Assembly (NCBI RefSeq): GCF_018100905.1
Contig: NZ_JAGJEG010000020.1
Location: 1 to 41,373, forward strand
DNA length: 41,373 nucleotides
Direction of reading: 5' to 3'
Origin: Pseudoalteromonas sp. MMG010
GTDB taxonomy: Bacteria; Pseudomonadota; Gammaproteobacteria; Enterobacterales; Alteromonadaceae
Positions 12,349-20,655 of the stretch are shown piece by piece. The notes beneath the pieces are model-generated. The model was not told where the DNA came from. It ran no database searches and worked only from the letters and a program-made list of their open reading frames with translations. The position numbers and the translations under genes were made by a program. Every line of letters starts with the position of its first letter. The first letter of the stretch is position 1.

Positions 12349-12843
12349 TTAAGCAGCTTGCTCTTCTTTCTGTACACGTACTGCTTCAATTGTTTTACAC
12401 AACTTGCCAGCAGACGCTTCTTTCATAGCGCTCATTAAGCGTGCAACAGCTTCATCGTATGTAGGTAATGTAGCTAGCATTGCTGCATCTACAATATTTC
12501 CTTCAAAAGCGGCCGTTTTAACTTCGAATTTCTCATTCTTTTTCGCGAAATCTGAAAAGATACGCGCAGCAGCACCTGGGTGCTCTGATGAGAAAGCGAT
12601 TAAGCTTGGACCAACTAACGAATCAGATAGACATTCAAAATCAGTACCTTCAACAGCACGTTTTGCTAAAGTGTTACGGACAACTTTCATCCAAACACCC
12701 GCTTCACGAGCTTCTTTACGAAGGGCAGTGATTGCGCCTACTGTTACACCACGAGAATCTGCAACAACTGCAGAAAGAGCACCATTGGCTGCTTCGTTGA
12801 CTTCAGCAACAATTGCTTTTTTGCCTTGAAGATTTAAAGCCAT
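12349..12843 (-). CDS. rplJ: 50S ribosomal protein L10
   Basis: L10, 164 residues, anchors L7/L12 dimers to 23S rRNA at the stalk base. The N-terminal rRNA-binding part ([19 protein letters not shown]...[20 protein letters not shown]) and the C-terminal helix that binds L7/L12 are both present. A 320-base leader with its own promoter precedes it. In E. coli the L10-L7/L12 complex represses its own mRNA by binding this leader. Confidence 0.98.
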   Translation of the reverse strand: MALNLQGKKAIVAEVNEAANGALSAVVADSRGVTVGAITALRKEAREAGVWMKVVRNTLAKRAVEGTDFECLSDSLVGPSLIAFSSEHPGAAARIFSDFAKKNEKFEVKTAAFEGNIVDAAMLATLPTYDEAVARLMSAMKEASAGKLCKTIEAVRVQKEEQAA

Positions 12844-12859
12844 GGGTGTTACTCCTGGT

Positions 12860-13050
12860 TTAATGGGGTCACCGACAATTCGGTTTCCCTGTTCTACTCT
12901 ACCCCATCAAAAATCGATGGAGATGCTTTTTACGGCGAGAGCCAGAAGATTAGGAAAATCTATCTGGGGATTCACACCGTCTACGTAGGTAAACATTAAG
13001 GCCGAAGCCGCCTACGGTCTTGGACGGAAGCCCAATTTATCGCATTTCCC
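12860..13050 (-). promoter_or_regulatory. rplJ leader, L10-binding autoregulatory region
   Basis: The 320-base gap between rplA and rplJ has no ORF. On the minus strand it holds a structured leader: a stem with ACCGUAGGCGGCUUCGGCC paired back to CCUACGUAGACGGU (about 12971-13016), then a GGUGUGAAUCCCC segment and further stems towards the ATG. Size, position and a folded region with a UUCG-capped stem fit the L10 leader family known in proteobacteria. The outer boundaries are approximate. Confidence 0.7.
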
Positions 13051-13127
13051 TTAAAAAGGAGTGCGAAATTATGGACTTCAACCCGAATTCTTTATTTGCT
13101 GATTAATAATCAACAAAATAGCGCGAA

Positions 13128-13156
13128 ATTATAGTATAAATTTCACGCCATGTAAA
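13128..13156 (-). promoter_or_regulatory. rplJ promoter
   Basis: TTTACA (13151-13156), a 17-base spacer and TATAAT (13128-13133) on the minus strand, so the -10 is perfect. It lies immediately after the rplA stop. E. coli also has a separate promoter ahead of rplJ, so position and sequence agree. The predicted transcription start is near 13121. Confidence 0.85.
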
Positions 13157-13163
13157 CACTAAA

Positions 13164-13868
13164 TTAAGCTACAACTGTGCTTAAAGTGTTTTGGTCAACA
13201 GCAACACCTGCGCCCATTGTTGTAGAGATAGTTACTTTCTTTAAGTAAACACCTTTAGCTTGAGAAGGTTTAGCCTTCTTAAGCGCAACAATTAGAGCTT
13301 CAAGGTTTTGTTGAAGTTGCTCAGCAGTGAAATCAACCTTACCAATAGTAGTATGGATGATACCATTTTTGTCATTACGGTAACGTACTTGACCTGCTTT
13401 CGCGTTTTTAACTGCATCTGCAACATTAGGTGTTACAGTACCAGTTTTAGGGTTTGGCATTAGACCACGTGGACCTAAGATTTGACCTAGTTGACCAACA
13501 ACACGCATAGCGTCTGGTGATGCAACAACAACGTCAAAGTTCATCTCGCCTTTCTTAACTTGTTCAGCAAGATCTTCCATACCTACTAACTCAGCACCGG
13601 CTTCTTTTGCAGCTTCTGCATTAGCGCCCTGTGTGAATACAGCAACACGAACGTCACGACCAGTACCGTTTGGTAGTACAGTTGCACCACGAACGTTTTG
13701 ATCAGATTTACGAGCATCGATACCAAGGTTAACAGCAACGTCAACACTTTCTACGAATTTAGCTGTCGCTAACTCTTTTAAAAGAGCAACTGCTTCATTG
13801 ATTTCGTAATCTTTAGTTACTTCCACTTTTTCGCGGATAGTACGCATACGCTTAGTTAATTTAGCCAT
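13164..13868 (-). CDS. rplA: 50S ribosomal protein L1
   Basis: L1, 234 residues, forms the mobile L1 stalk that helps eject tRNA from the E site. It also acts as translational repressor of the rplK-rplA mRNA. The family signature region ([15 protein letters not shown]...) and the two-domain layout are seen. It starts 3 bases after the rplK stop, so the two are translationally coupled. Length and N-terminus ([15 protein letters not shown]) are standard. Confidence 0.98.
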   Translation of the reverse strand: MAKLTKRMRTIREKVEVTKDYEINEAVALLKELATAKFVESVDVAVNLGIDARKSDQNVRGATVLPNGTGRDVRVAVFTQGANAEAAKEAGAELVGMEDLAEQVKKGEMNFDVVVASPDAMRVVGQLGQILGPRGLMPNPKTGTVTPNVADAVKNAKAGQVRYRNDKNGIIHTTIGKVDFTAEQLQQNLEALIVALKKAKPSQAKGVYLKKVTISTTMGAGVAVDQNTLSTVVA

Positions 13869-13871
13869 TTC

Positions 13872-14300
13872 TTAGTCCTCTACGTTCAAGCCCATCGCAC
13901 GCGCAGAACCTGCGATAGTGCGAACCGCTGCGTCCATATCGGCAGCTGTAAGGTCAGTTCGTTTTGTCTCAACAATCTCTTCAAGTTGAGCACGAGTTAC
14001 TGTGCCTACTTTTTCAGTGTTAGGACGGCCTGAGCCTGACTTGATACCAGCAGCTTTCTTAAGTAAGTAAGCAGCAGGTGGCGTTTTCATATCGAACGTA
14101 AATGAACGGTCACCGTAAACAGAGATCACTACAGGAACTGGAGCGCCTTTTTCGATAGACTCTGTACGTGCGTTAAACGCTTTACAGAATTCCATGATGT
14201 TTACACCGTGTTGACCTAGTGCAGGACCTACTGGAGGACTAGGATTAGCCATACCAGCGGCAACTTGTAGCTTGATTACAGCTTCAACTTTTTTAGCCAT
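13872..14300 (-). CDS. rplK: 50S ribosomal protein L11
   Basis: L11, 142 residues, binds the GTPase-associated 23S rRNA region. The proline-rich N-terminus ([19 protein letters not shown]), the thiostrepton-related site in the family, and the C-terminal RNA-binding domain ending [15 protein letters not shown] are intact. It is the first gene after the nusG terminator, so a promoter must lie within about 14301-14418. I could not pick a convincing -35/-10 pair there. Confidence 0.98.
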   Translation of the reverse strand: MAKKVEAVIKLQVAAGMANPSPPVGPALGQHGVNIMEFCKAFNARTESIEKGAPVPVVISVYGDRSFTFDMKTPPAAYLLKKAAGIKSGSGRPNTEKVGTVTRAQLEEIVETKRTDLTAADMDAAVRTIAGSARAMGLNVED

Positions 14301-14380
14301 TATAAATACCTCATTTGGTGGGTCTTAGCCTTGTGCGCGCGAGGACGCGTACTCTAACGGCTTCCCAGTTTAAAAATTGG
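14301..14380 (-). promoter_or_regulatory. rplK leader, possible L1-binding site
   Basis: On the minus strand the leader contains GGGAAGCC, later matched by GGCUAAGACCC, enclosing a GC-rich apical region (ACGCGUCCUCGCGCGC). An asymmetric stem with a conserved internal loop just before rplK is where L1 binds its own mRNA in E. coli. The match here is by position and general shape only. Confidence 0.4.
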
Positions 14381-14418
14381 TTTCGTACTTTTTATATTTA
14401 AAGAATATCCTTAAACAT

Positions 14419-14457
14419 AAAAAGGCCGCTGATTATAAGTTAATCAGCGGCCTTTTT
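14419..14457 (-). terminator. Terminator after nusG
   Basis: A 12-bp perfect stem (GGCCGCTGATTA / TAATCAGCGGCC, 5-nt loop) is flanked by five A and five T, so it can work in both directions. On the minus strand it lies 52 bases after the nusG stop and separates secE-nusG from rplK. Confidence 0.9.
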
Positions 14458-14508
14458 CAAGCTTCATGCCAAAACTTTAAAAAATTTTAGCAAAACTTAT
14501 TTTTTCAA

Positions 14509-15066
14509 TTACTTATCTTGTTCAACTTGACCAAATTCAAGTTCAACTGGTGTAGAGCGACCAAAAATAAGTACCGATACTTTTACGCGGCTCTTTTCAT
14601 AGTCAACTTCTTCAACCACACCACTAAAGTCAGCAAATGGACCATCAATAACACGCACAACTTCACCTGGCTCAAATAATGTTGCCGGCTTAGGTGCTTC
14701 AGCGTTTTCTTGTAAACGATTAAGAATACGGTCTGCTTCTTTTGTGCTGATTGGAGCAGGACGATCTGATGTACCACCGATAAAGCCCATAACACGTTCA
14801 GTGCTATTTACTAAATGCCAGCTTGCATCATTCATATCCATTTGTACTAGCACATAACCTGGGAAGAATTTACGCTCAGATTTACGCTTTTGACCAGCAC
14901 GCATCTCAACAACTTCTTCAGTAGGGACTAATACTTCACCAAAGAACTCTTCAAGTCCTTCAATTTTGATATGCTCTGAAAGCGTTTGTGCTACACGTTT
15001 TTCGTAACCTGAAAACGCTTGTACTACATACCAACGTAATTTAATTTCTTTGTTCTCATCCGACAT
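14509..15066 (-). CDS. nusG: Transcription termination/antitermination factor NusG
   Basis: NusG, 185 residues, binds the RNA polymerase clamp and links it to Rho or to ribosomal S10. The N-terminal NGN domain ([17 protein letters not shown], then [10 protein letters not shown]) and the C-terminal KOW domain ([19 protein letters not shown]) are both present. It begins 4 bases after secE, the classic secE-nusG pair. A strong terminator follows. Confidence 0.98.
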   Translation of the reverse strand: MSDENKEIKLRWYVVQAFSGYEKRVAQTLSEHIKIEGLEEFFGEVLVPTEEVVEMRAGQKRKSERKFFPGYVLVQMDMNDASWHLVNSTERVMGFIGGTSDRPAPISTKEADRILNRLQENAEAPKPATLFEPGEVVRVIDGPFADFSGVVEEVDYEKSRVKVSVLIFGRSTPVELEFGQVEQDK

Positions 15067-15070
15067 GGGA

Positions 15071-15448
15071 TCAGATCTCCAATCCAGTTAAAAAGCCTAC
15101 AGCGCGGAATAATATGCCATCTAATCCCCAAAGGATAAGTGCCATAATCACTGTTGCAACCATTACTATTAATGTTGTGTGGGTCGTTTCTTGACGCGTA
15201 GGCCAAATCACTTTACGCACTTCAATACGGGCTTCTTTTGCAAAAGTAAGGAAATCACGACCTTTAGCAGTTTGTGATGCAATACCTAAACCTGCGGCAA
15301 TTGCAACTACAACGCCGATAGCACGAAGTAATACAGATTGATCTGCAAACATGTGATTACCAACAACTGCGCCTGCAAGTAGTACTACAACTACTAACCA
15401 CTTTACCGATTCCATCGCACTCGATGGCGTTTCTACACTCGTGCTCAT
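15071..15448 (-). CDS. secE: Preprotein translocase subunit SecE
   Basis: Inner-membrane subunit of the SecYEG channel, 125 residues. Three hydrophobic segments are visible (about residues 16-33, 40-57 and 92-115), as in the long E. coli-type SecE. The essential amphipathic stretch [20 protein letters not shown] precedes the last segment. It is upstream of nusG by 4 bases. The 132-base gap back to tRNA-Trp holds two hairpins and no clear promoter. Confidence 0.97.
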   Translation of the reverse strand: MSTSVETPSSAMESVKWLVVVVLLAGAVVGNHMFADQSVLLRAIGVVVAIAAGLGIASQTAKGRDFLTFAKEARIEVRKVIWPTRQETTHTTLIVMVATVIMALILWGLDGILFRAVGFLTGLEI

Positions 15449-15479
15449 AATATTTTATTACCTTAACTACAGACACAAC

Positions 15480-15499
15480 AACCCTGATAAAACAGGGTT
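15480..15499 (-). other. secE leader hairpin
   Basis: AACCCTG / CAGGGTT with a 6-base loop lies in the spacer between tRNA-Trp and secE. No U-run follows on the minus strand. It may be a leader stem of the secE-nusG mRNA. Confidence 0.4.
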
Positions 15500-15558
15500 A
15501 ATCCATTAAAATCTAAACTTAAAAACAGACTTATTTAAACCGATTTTTAATCCCAGAC

Positions 15559-15579
15559 TTTATTCAACTTGTGAATAAA
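15559..15579 (-). other. Hairpin at the 3' side of tRNA-Trp
   Basis: TTTATTCA / TGAATAAA with a 5-base loop starts 1 base after the encoded CCA of tRNA-Trp. It is an AT-rich stem that could mark the boundary for tRNA 3' processing when the tRNA is transcribed together with secE. This is inference from position. Confidence 0.4.
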
Positions 15580-15580
15580 A

Positions 15581-15657
15581 TGGCAGGGGCGGAGAGATTC
15601 GAACTCCCAACCGTCGGTTTTGGAGACCGCTGTTCTACCAATTGGAACTACGCCCCT
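15581..15657 (-). tRNA. tRNA-Trp (CCA anticodon)
   Basis: A 77-base cloverleaf on the minus strand. The acceptor arms AGGGGCG / CGCCCCT pair perfectly and CCA is encoded. The anticodon loop CUCCAAA carries CCA, and the T arm contains GTTCGAATC. It closely resembles E. coli tRNA-Trp, with one extra C in the D loop. It lies upstream of secE on the same strand. Confidence 0.97.
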
Positions 15658-15672
15658 GCAAAGTGGATGCCT

Positions 15673-15700
15673 ATTATACTTACGCAAATCATTAACACAA
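15673..15700 (-). promoter_or_regulatory. tRNA-Trp promoter
   Basis: TATAAT (15673-15678) with TTGTGT (15695-15700) 16 bases upstream on the minus strand. The perfect -10 puts the start site about 8 bases before the tRNA 5' end. With no clear promoter between the tRNA and secE, this may also serve secE-nusG. Confidence 0.75.
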
Positions 15701-15813
15701 GTGTAAAAGATACCCACATTGAAAATTGTTAACCTGTATTATGCTAATTCAGTTTATCAATTAAGCACAACGCAATGATTTTTTATTATTTGCAGGTTAT
15801 ACCTGTACATTAT

Positions 15814-16548
15814 TTAAACGCACAACTGCTTGTACACATCATCAAGTAAACTCGACGCACCAAATCGAAATGTCTCTGCCTGTAAATAGTCTTCACCCAT
15901 AATTTTATTGCCTAAAGCTAAGTATTCACTCGCATCAGCGACTGTTTTAACGCCGCCAGCAGCTTTAAATCCGACACTTTTATTAGTTTTATTAATTGTT
16001 TTTAAGATATAACTCGCGCTTTGAAGTGTCGCGTTAATGGCCACTTTACCGGTACTTGTTTTTACAAAGTCTGCCCCACCTTCAATAGCAAGCTCAGTTG
16101 CTCGAGTAATCAAGGCTTCGGTTTGTAATATGCCGCTTTCAATAATGACCTTTAATGTAGCTTTCTCTGCACATACCTTTTTACTTTCACGTACGTACTC
16201 TAAAACGCTTTGTTCATCGCCATTTAAAAGTGCCTTATAAGGAATGACTAAATCTATTTCATCAGCCCCTCTTTCGATCGCAATCAGTGTTTCGTTAATA
16301 ACGTGACTTAACGAATCATCCCCTGTGGGAAAGTTTGTAACCGTAGCAACATTAACTTGGCTCAAACCTCTCGCTGCTAATGCAATTTTCGCATGGGCTA
16401 CAAATTGGCTAAACACACAGATTGCCGCTGGAGTCCCTAATTGCGGCTCAATACTCGCAACTAAAGATTCAATTGAATGACTTGTATCATCGTTATTTAA
16501 GCTAGTTAAATCCATTAACGCGACTGCTAATTGTGCAAAATTTGACAT
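15814..16548 (-). CDS. deoC: Deoxyribose-phosphate aldolase
   Basis: Class I aldolase of 244 residues that splits 2-deoxyribose 5-phosphate into glyceraldehyde 3-phosphate and acetaldehyde in deoxynucleoside breakdown. The Schiff-base lysine is K163 in FVKTSTGK. The catalytic Asp and Lys are D99 (ADEIDLV) and K195 (VGFKAAGG, where E. coli has FKPAGG). The N-terminal LMDLTSLNNDDT matches the E. coli-type enzyme. It stands alone here rather than with deoA, deoB or deoD, so it must have its own promoter in the 287-base gap shared with cysG. AAGGACC before the ATG is the RBS. Confidence 0.95.
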   Translation of the reverse strand: MSNFAQLAVALMDLTSLNNDDTSHSIESLVASIEPQLGTPAAICVFSQFVAHAKIALAARGLSQVNVATVTNFPTGDDSLSHVINETLIAIERGADEIDLVIPYKALLNGDEQSVLEYVRESKKVCAEKATLKVIIESGILQTEALITRATELAIEGGADFVKTSTGKVAINATLQSASYILKTINKTNKSVGFKAAGGVKTVADASEYLALGNKIMGEDYLQAETFRFGASSLLDDVYKQLCV

Positions 16549-16582
16549 ATAAGGTCCTTGAAATTGCCTATTTGAATTCTCT

Positions 16583-16597
16583 CTATATCAGATATAG
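16583..16597. promoter_or_regulatory. Palindrome upstream of deoC
   Basis: CTATATC-A-GATATAG is a perfect 15-base dyad, 35 bases before the deoC start. Its position suits an operator for deoC. The regulator is unknown; I do not recognise a DeoR or CytR consensus in it. Confidence 0.4.
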
Positions 16598-16681
16598 TAA
16601 CAAATTTACGCTATCTCGCTATAGCTCATAACCAAACACTATAAGCGATGTATTGCTTTAAAGTTTGTATCTAGGTCAACT

Positions 16682-16743
16682 AAACCAAGGCTTAGGACAA
16701 AATACACCACCATATATAACGTTTGGTTATATAAACTTGGTTT
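16682..16743 (+). promoter_or_regulatory. LysR-type operator ahead of cysG (possible CysB site)
   Basis: The inner dyad TATATAAC-GTTTG-GTTATATA (16713-16733) contains the LysR-family T-N11-A pattern as ATAAC-N5-GTTAT. It is nested within a second inverted repeat, AAACCAAG (16682-16689) and CTTGGTTT (16736-16743). A -10-like TATACT lies at 16772-16777 with a poor -35, as expected for an activated promoter. That places the dyad centre near -61. CysB, the LysR-type activator of sulfate assimilation, is the natural candidate, but this is inferred. Confidence 0.55.
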
Positions 16744-16835
16744 TAATTATTTTTTACTTATCGGCAGTCACTATACTCTGCCTGTCTAGTAAAATGTTTT
16801 CTTACTTACAGAATCTGTTTAGGGGTATTAACAAC

Positions 16836-18254
16836 GTGCAATATTTACCAATATTTACCAAACTCGACAATAAGCCTGTATTGGTTGTTGGCGGTGGAGA
16901 TGTTGCTTTAAGAAAATGCCGAGCATTTTTAAAGGCGCGTGCTAATGTCACTTTAGTTGCGCCTGAGTTTTGTGATGAATTATTAACCCTTGCTAAAGAA
17001 GGTGAGGTGACCCTCATCCACGATTATTTTAACGAGCAACATTTAAATACCATGATGCTCGTAATTGCCGCAACAGATTTAGATGAAGTAAATAACACGG
17101 TATTTGAACTTGCCAACGCACGTAATATATTTGTGAATGTGGTTGATGACCAACCTAAATGTACTTTTATATTTCCCTCAATTGTTGATCGCGATCCTAT
17201 TACTATCGCTATTTCTAGCGCCGGCACAGCTCCAGTACTTGCAAGGCGGTTACGCGAAAAACTTGAAACCCTAATACCCCAACATATTGGTCCTTTAGCA
17301 ACCCTGGTTGGTGACTTTCGCCACAAAGTAAAACAACGCTTTAAGCACTTTGCCGATCGCCGTCAGTTTTGGGAAGGCGTATTCGACTCATCGGTTGTCA
17401 GCAAAGTACAAACTGGCAACACCCAAGCAGCACAAGAACAATTAGAAAAAATGCTTGATGCCAAAGCCGAACCTGAAGGCGAAGTGTATGTTGTCGGTGC
17501 AGGTCCGGGTGATCCGGAGTTGCTGACTTTAAAAGCATTACAATTAATGCAGCAAGCCGATGTGGTTGTGTATGACTACTTAGTATCTGATGAAATTATG
17601 GATTTAGTTCGCCGTGATGCCGATTTAGTCTGTGTTGGTAAACGTTTGGGTAATCATAGTGTCGCCCAACAAGACACAAACCAAATGCTTGTTGATTTTG
17701 CCAAGCAAGGCAAAAAGGTATGTCGTATTAAAGGCGGAGATCCCTTTATTTATGGTCGTGGTGGCGAAGAAGTACAAGTGCTTGCAGCAAATAATATCAA
17801 TTACCAAATTGTACCCGGGATAACTGCCGCTGCTGGATGTAGTGCTTATGCTGGGATTCCGCTGACACATCGAGATCACGCACAAGCCATACAGTTTGTA
17901 ACAGGGCATTGTAAAAAAGATGGCAATGAGCTTGATTGGCAATCGCTTGCTAAACCTAATCAAACCCTTGCTATTTATATGGGGGTGATTAAGTCGCCAC
18001 AGATACAAGCCGAGCTTTTAAAACATGGCCGAGAAACGAATACACCGGTTGCCATTATTGAAAATGGTACTCGTAAAAACCAACGAGTGATCACCGGTCA
18101 CCTTGGCGAACTTGCCGAACTAATAGAGCGTAATAATGTGGTATCACCCGCATTACTTATTATCGGAGAAGTCGCCGCCCTGCACTCGCAATTAGCCTGG
18201 TTTGGGCAAACAGCACAAACAAGCAGCTTTGCTCAACCACTAACCGATGTGTAA
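16836..18254 (+). CDS. cysG: Siroheme synthase
   Basis: Three-activity enzyme of 472 residues that makes siroheme for sulfite reductase. The N-terminal half oxidises precorrin-2 and inserts iron (NAD site VLVVGGGDVALRK). The C-terminal half methylates uroporphyrinogen III with SAM (VYVVGAGPGDPELLT, KGGDPFIYGRGGEE). I place the start at GTG 16836: the protein then begins MQYLPIFTKLDNKPV like its relatives, and AGGGG sits about 10 bases upstream. The frame is open further upstream from a TTG, but that part looks like leader. It heads the sulfate-assimilation operon, 46 bases before cysD. Confidence 0.95.
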   Translation: MQYLPIFTKLDNKPVLVVGGGDVALRKCRAFLKARANVTLVAPEFCDELLTLAKEGEVTLIHDYFNEQHLNTMMLVIAATDLDEVNNTVFELANARNIFVNVVDDQPKCTFIFPSIVDRDPITIAISSAGTAPVLARRLREKLETLIPQHIGPLATLVGDFRHKVKQRFKHFADRRQFWEGVFDSSVVSKVQTGNTQAAQEQLEKMLDAKAEPEGEVYVVGAGPGDPELLTLKALQLMQQADVVVYDYLVSDEIMDLVRRDADLVCVGKRLGNHSVAQQDTNQMLVDFAKQGKKVCRIKGGDPFIYGRGGEEVQVLAANNINYQIVPGITAAAGCSAYAGIPLTHRDHAQAIQFVTGHCKKDGNELDWQSLAKPNQTLAIYMGVIKSPQIQAELLKHGRETNTPVAIIENGTRKNQRVITGHLGELAELIERNNVVSPALLIIGEVAALHSQLAWFGQTAQTSSFAQPLTDV

Positions 18255-18300
18255 CACAAATATATTTTAACTTTTAATCATTTTAGTAGGACGATTAACA

Positions 18301-19200
18301 ATGGCTTTAACCCACCTTCAGCAACTTGAAGCTGAGAGTATCAAAATCATGCGCGAAGTCGCCGCTGAGTTTGAAAATCCGGTCATGCTTTACTCAATTG
18401 GTAAAGATTCATCGGTACTTTTGCACTTAGCGCGTAAAGCGTTTTACCCAGGCAAAATTCCATTTCCGTTATTGCATGTTGATACCGACTGGAAATTTCG
18501 TGAAATGATTGAATTTCGTGACAACATCGCCAAAGAATATGGCTTTGATTTACTGGTACACAAAAACCCTGAAGGCATAGAAATGGGTGTAGGCCCTTTC
18601 ACTCATGGTTCAGGTAAACATACCGACATTATGAAAACACAAGGTCTAAAGCAAGCTTTAGATAAATATGGTTTTGATGCTGCCTTTGGTGGTGCACGTC
18701 GTGACGAAGAAAAATCACGTGCCAAAGAGCGTGTTTATTCATTTCGAGATAAACATCACAGATGGGATCCTAAAAACCAACGCCCAGAGCTGTGGAATAC
18801 TTATAACAGCCAAGTAAACCCTGGCGAGAGTATTCGTGTATTCCCATTATCAAACTGGACTGAACTTGATATATGGCAATACATTTACCAAGAAAACATC
18901 GCGATGGTACCGCTTTACTTTGCTAAAGAGCGCCCTGTTGTTGAGCGTGATGGTACTTTAATTATGGTAGACGATGAACGTATGCCACTTAATGAAGGCG
19001 AAGTACCACAAATGAAATCTGTACGTTTTCGTACCTTAGGTTGTTACCCACTAACGGGTGCAGTTGAATCAAATGCAGGTACCTTAACCGAAATTATCGA
19101 AGAAATGCTGCTATCCACCTCATCTGAGCGTGAAGGTCGAGTTATTGACCACGATTCAGCAGGCTCAATGGAGAAGAAAAAACGTGAGGGGTACTTCTAA
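18301..19200 (+). CDS. cysD: Sulfate adenylyltransferase small subunit
   Basis: CysD, 299 residues, is the catalytic ATP sulfurylase subunit that makes APS from sulfate and ATP. The PP-loop motif is [18 protein letters not shown], and the conserved [15 protein letters not shown] and C-terminal KKKREGYF segments are present. Its stop overlaps the cysN start (TAATG), so the two subunits are translationally coupled. An RBS, TAGGACG, precedes the ATG. Confidence 0.98.
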   Translation: MALTHLQQLEAESIKIMREVAAEFENPVMLYSIGKDSSVLLHLARKAFYPGKIPFPLLHVDTDWKFREMIEFRDNIAKEYGFDLLVHKNPEGIEMGVGPFTHGSGKHTDIMKTQGLKQALDKYGFDAAFGGARRDEEKSRAKERVYSFRDKHHRWDPKNQRPELWNTYNSQVNPGESIRVFPLSNWTELDIWQYIYQENIAMVPLYFAKERPVVERDGTLIMVDDERMPLNEGEVPQMKSVRFRTLGCYPLTGAVESNAGTLTEIIEEMLLSTSSEREGRVIDHDSAGSMEKKKREGYF

Positions 19201-20624
19201 TGTCTAACCAAAATAACGATACAATTAACGAAGTAAAAGAAATTGGGATAGATGCATACCTAGCACGTCAGCAAGATAAAAGCTTATTACGCATGTTAAC
19301 TTGTGGCAGTGTAGATGATGGTAAATCAACACTGATTGGGCGTTTACTGCATGACAGTCACCAAATATATGAAGATCAACTTGCTGCGTTACACAAAGAC
19401 AACGAAAAAGTGGGTAACGCAGGCGAAGAGCTCGATTTAGCATTACTTGTAGATGGTTTACAAGCAGAGCGCGAGCAAGGGATCACCATTGATGTAGCTT
19501 ACCGTTATTTTTCAACAGCAAAGCGTAAGTTTATTATTGCTGACACACCAGGGCATGAGCAGTATACCCGTAACATGGTGACCGGTGCGTCAACCAGTGA
19601 TGTCGCTATTATTTTGGTAGATGCGCGCTATGGTGTACAAGTCCAAACTAAACGTCATAGCTTTATTTGTGACTCGCTAGGTATTACACAGTTTGTTGTT
19701 GCCATTAATAAAATGGATATCGTCGATTTTGATGAAACCGTTTACGAAAAAATTAAAGCCGATTACCTTAAATTTGCTGAACAATTAAACGTATCAAATA
19801 TTAAATTTGTACCGATGTCGGCACTTAAGGGTGATAACGTGGTAACACGCTCTGCACATACGCCTTATTACACTGATAAACCGCTACTTGAGTTATTAGA
19901 AGATTCGCCTGCTGCACAAACTGATACCGGTTTTGAAGCGCGATTACCTGTGCAATATGTGGTTCGTCCTAACTTAAACTTTCGTGGTTTTCAAGGCACA
20001 CTAACTTCTGGCACACTGCAAGTGGGTGATGCCATAAAAGTACTGCCCTCGGGTAAAGCCTCTCATATCAAAGAAATTGTGACCTTTGATGGCAATTTAC
20101 AAAGTGCTGAAGCCGGCCAAGCAATTACGGTTACCCTTGATAGTGAAATAGATATTAGTCGTGGTGATGTTATTGTGCCTGCAAGTTCAACGGCATTGGT
20201 TACTAATCAAATACAAGCAAAAATTGTATGGATGCACGAGGCACCATTAGTGTTAGGCAAAAGCTATAACATTAAGCTAGGCAGCAAAAACACTTCTGCT
20301 ATCGTTAAAAATATCAATCACACTATTGATGTTAATACCCTTGAGCATGGCAGCGCCGATGCACTTGAGCTTAACGAAATAGCGATTGTAACGCTTGAGT
20401 TAACCGAAACGATTTTAGCCGATGAGTACCACAATAATCACGAAACGGGTTCGTTTATCCTTATCGACCGTTTATCTAACTTAACCGTTGCTGCGGGCAT
20501 GATAGAGCAGGTACTGCAATCTCAAGCACAACAAAGCAACTTTAGTGAGTTTGAAGTTGAGTTTAATAGCCTTGTTCGTAAGCACTTTCCACATTGGCAA
20601 GCGCTTGATATTTCAAAGCTATAA
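19200..20624 (+). CDS. cysN: Sulfate adenylyltransferase large subunit (GTPase)
   Basis: CysN, 474 residues, is an EF-Tu-like GTPase that couples GTP hydrolysis to APS formation by CysD. Motifs are GSVDDGKST (36-44), DTPGHEQYTRNM and NKMD, followed by two beta-barrel domains. The length fits a stand-alone CysN with no fused APS kinase, consistent with a separate cysC downstream. It overlaps cysD by one base. Confidence 0.98.
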   Translation: MSNQNNDTINEVKEIGIDAYLARQQDKSLLRMLTCGSVDDGKSTLIGRLLHDSHQIYEDQLAALHKDNEKVGNAGEELDLALLVDGLQAEREQGITIDVAYRYFSTAKRKFIIADTPGHEQYTRNMVTGASTSDVAIILVDARYGVQVQTKRHSFICDSLGITQFVVAINKMDIVDFDETVYEKIKADYLKFAEQLNVSNIKFVPMSALKGDNVVTRSAHTPYYTDKPLLELLEDSPAAQTDTGFEARLPVQYVVRPNLNFRGFQGTLTSGTLQVGDAIKVLPSGKASHIKEIVTFDGNLQSAEAGQAITVTLDSEIDISRGDVIVPASSTALVTNQIQAKIVWMHEAPLVLGKSYNIKLGSKNTSAIVKNINHTIDVNTLEHGSADALELNEIAIVTLELTETILADEYHNNHETGSFILIDRLSNLTVAAGMIEQVLQSQAQQSNFSEFEVEFNSLVRKHFPHWQALDISKL

Positions 20625-20655
20625 TAGTGACAATGTCTGTTAAGGGTTTGCAAGC

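Noticed and set aside
12404..12829. 141-codon plus-strand ORF opposite rplJ
   Set aside because: Antisense shadow within an unambiguous ribosomal protein gene; low-complexity Ala/Ser-rich product.
16665..16835. Upstream TTG start extending cysG by 57 codons
   Set aside because: The extension has no family counterpart and overlaps the predicted promoter; GTG 16836 has a good RBS and the conserved N-terminus.
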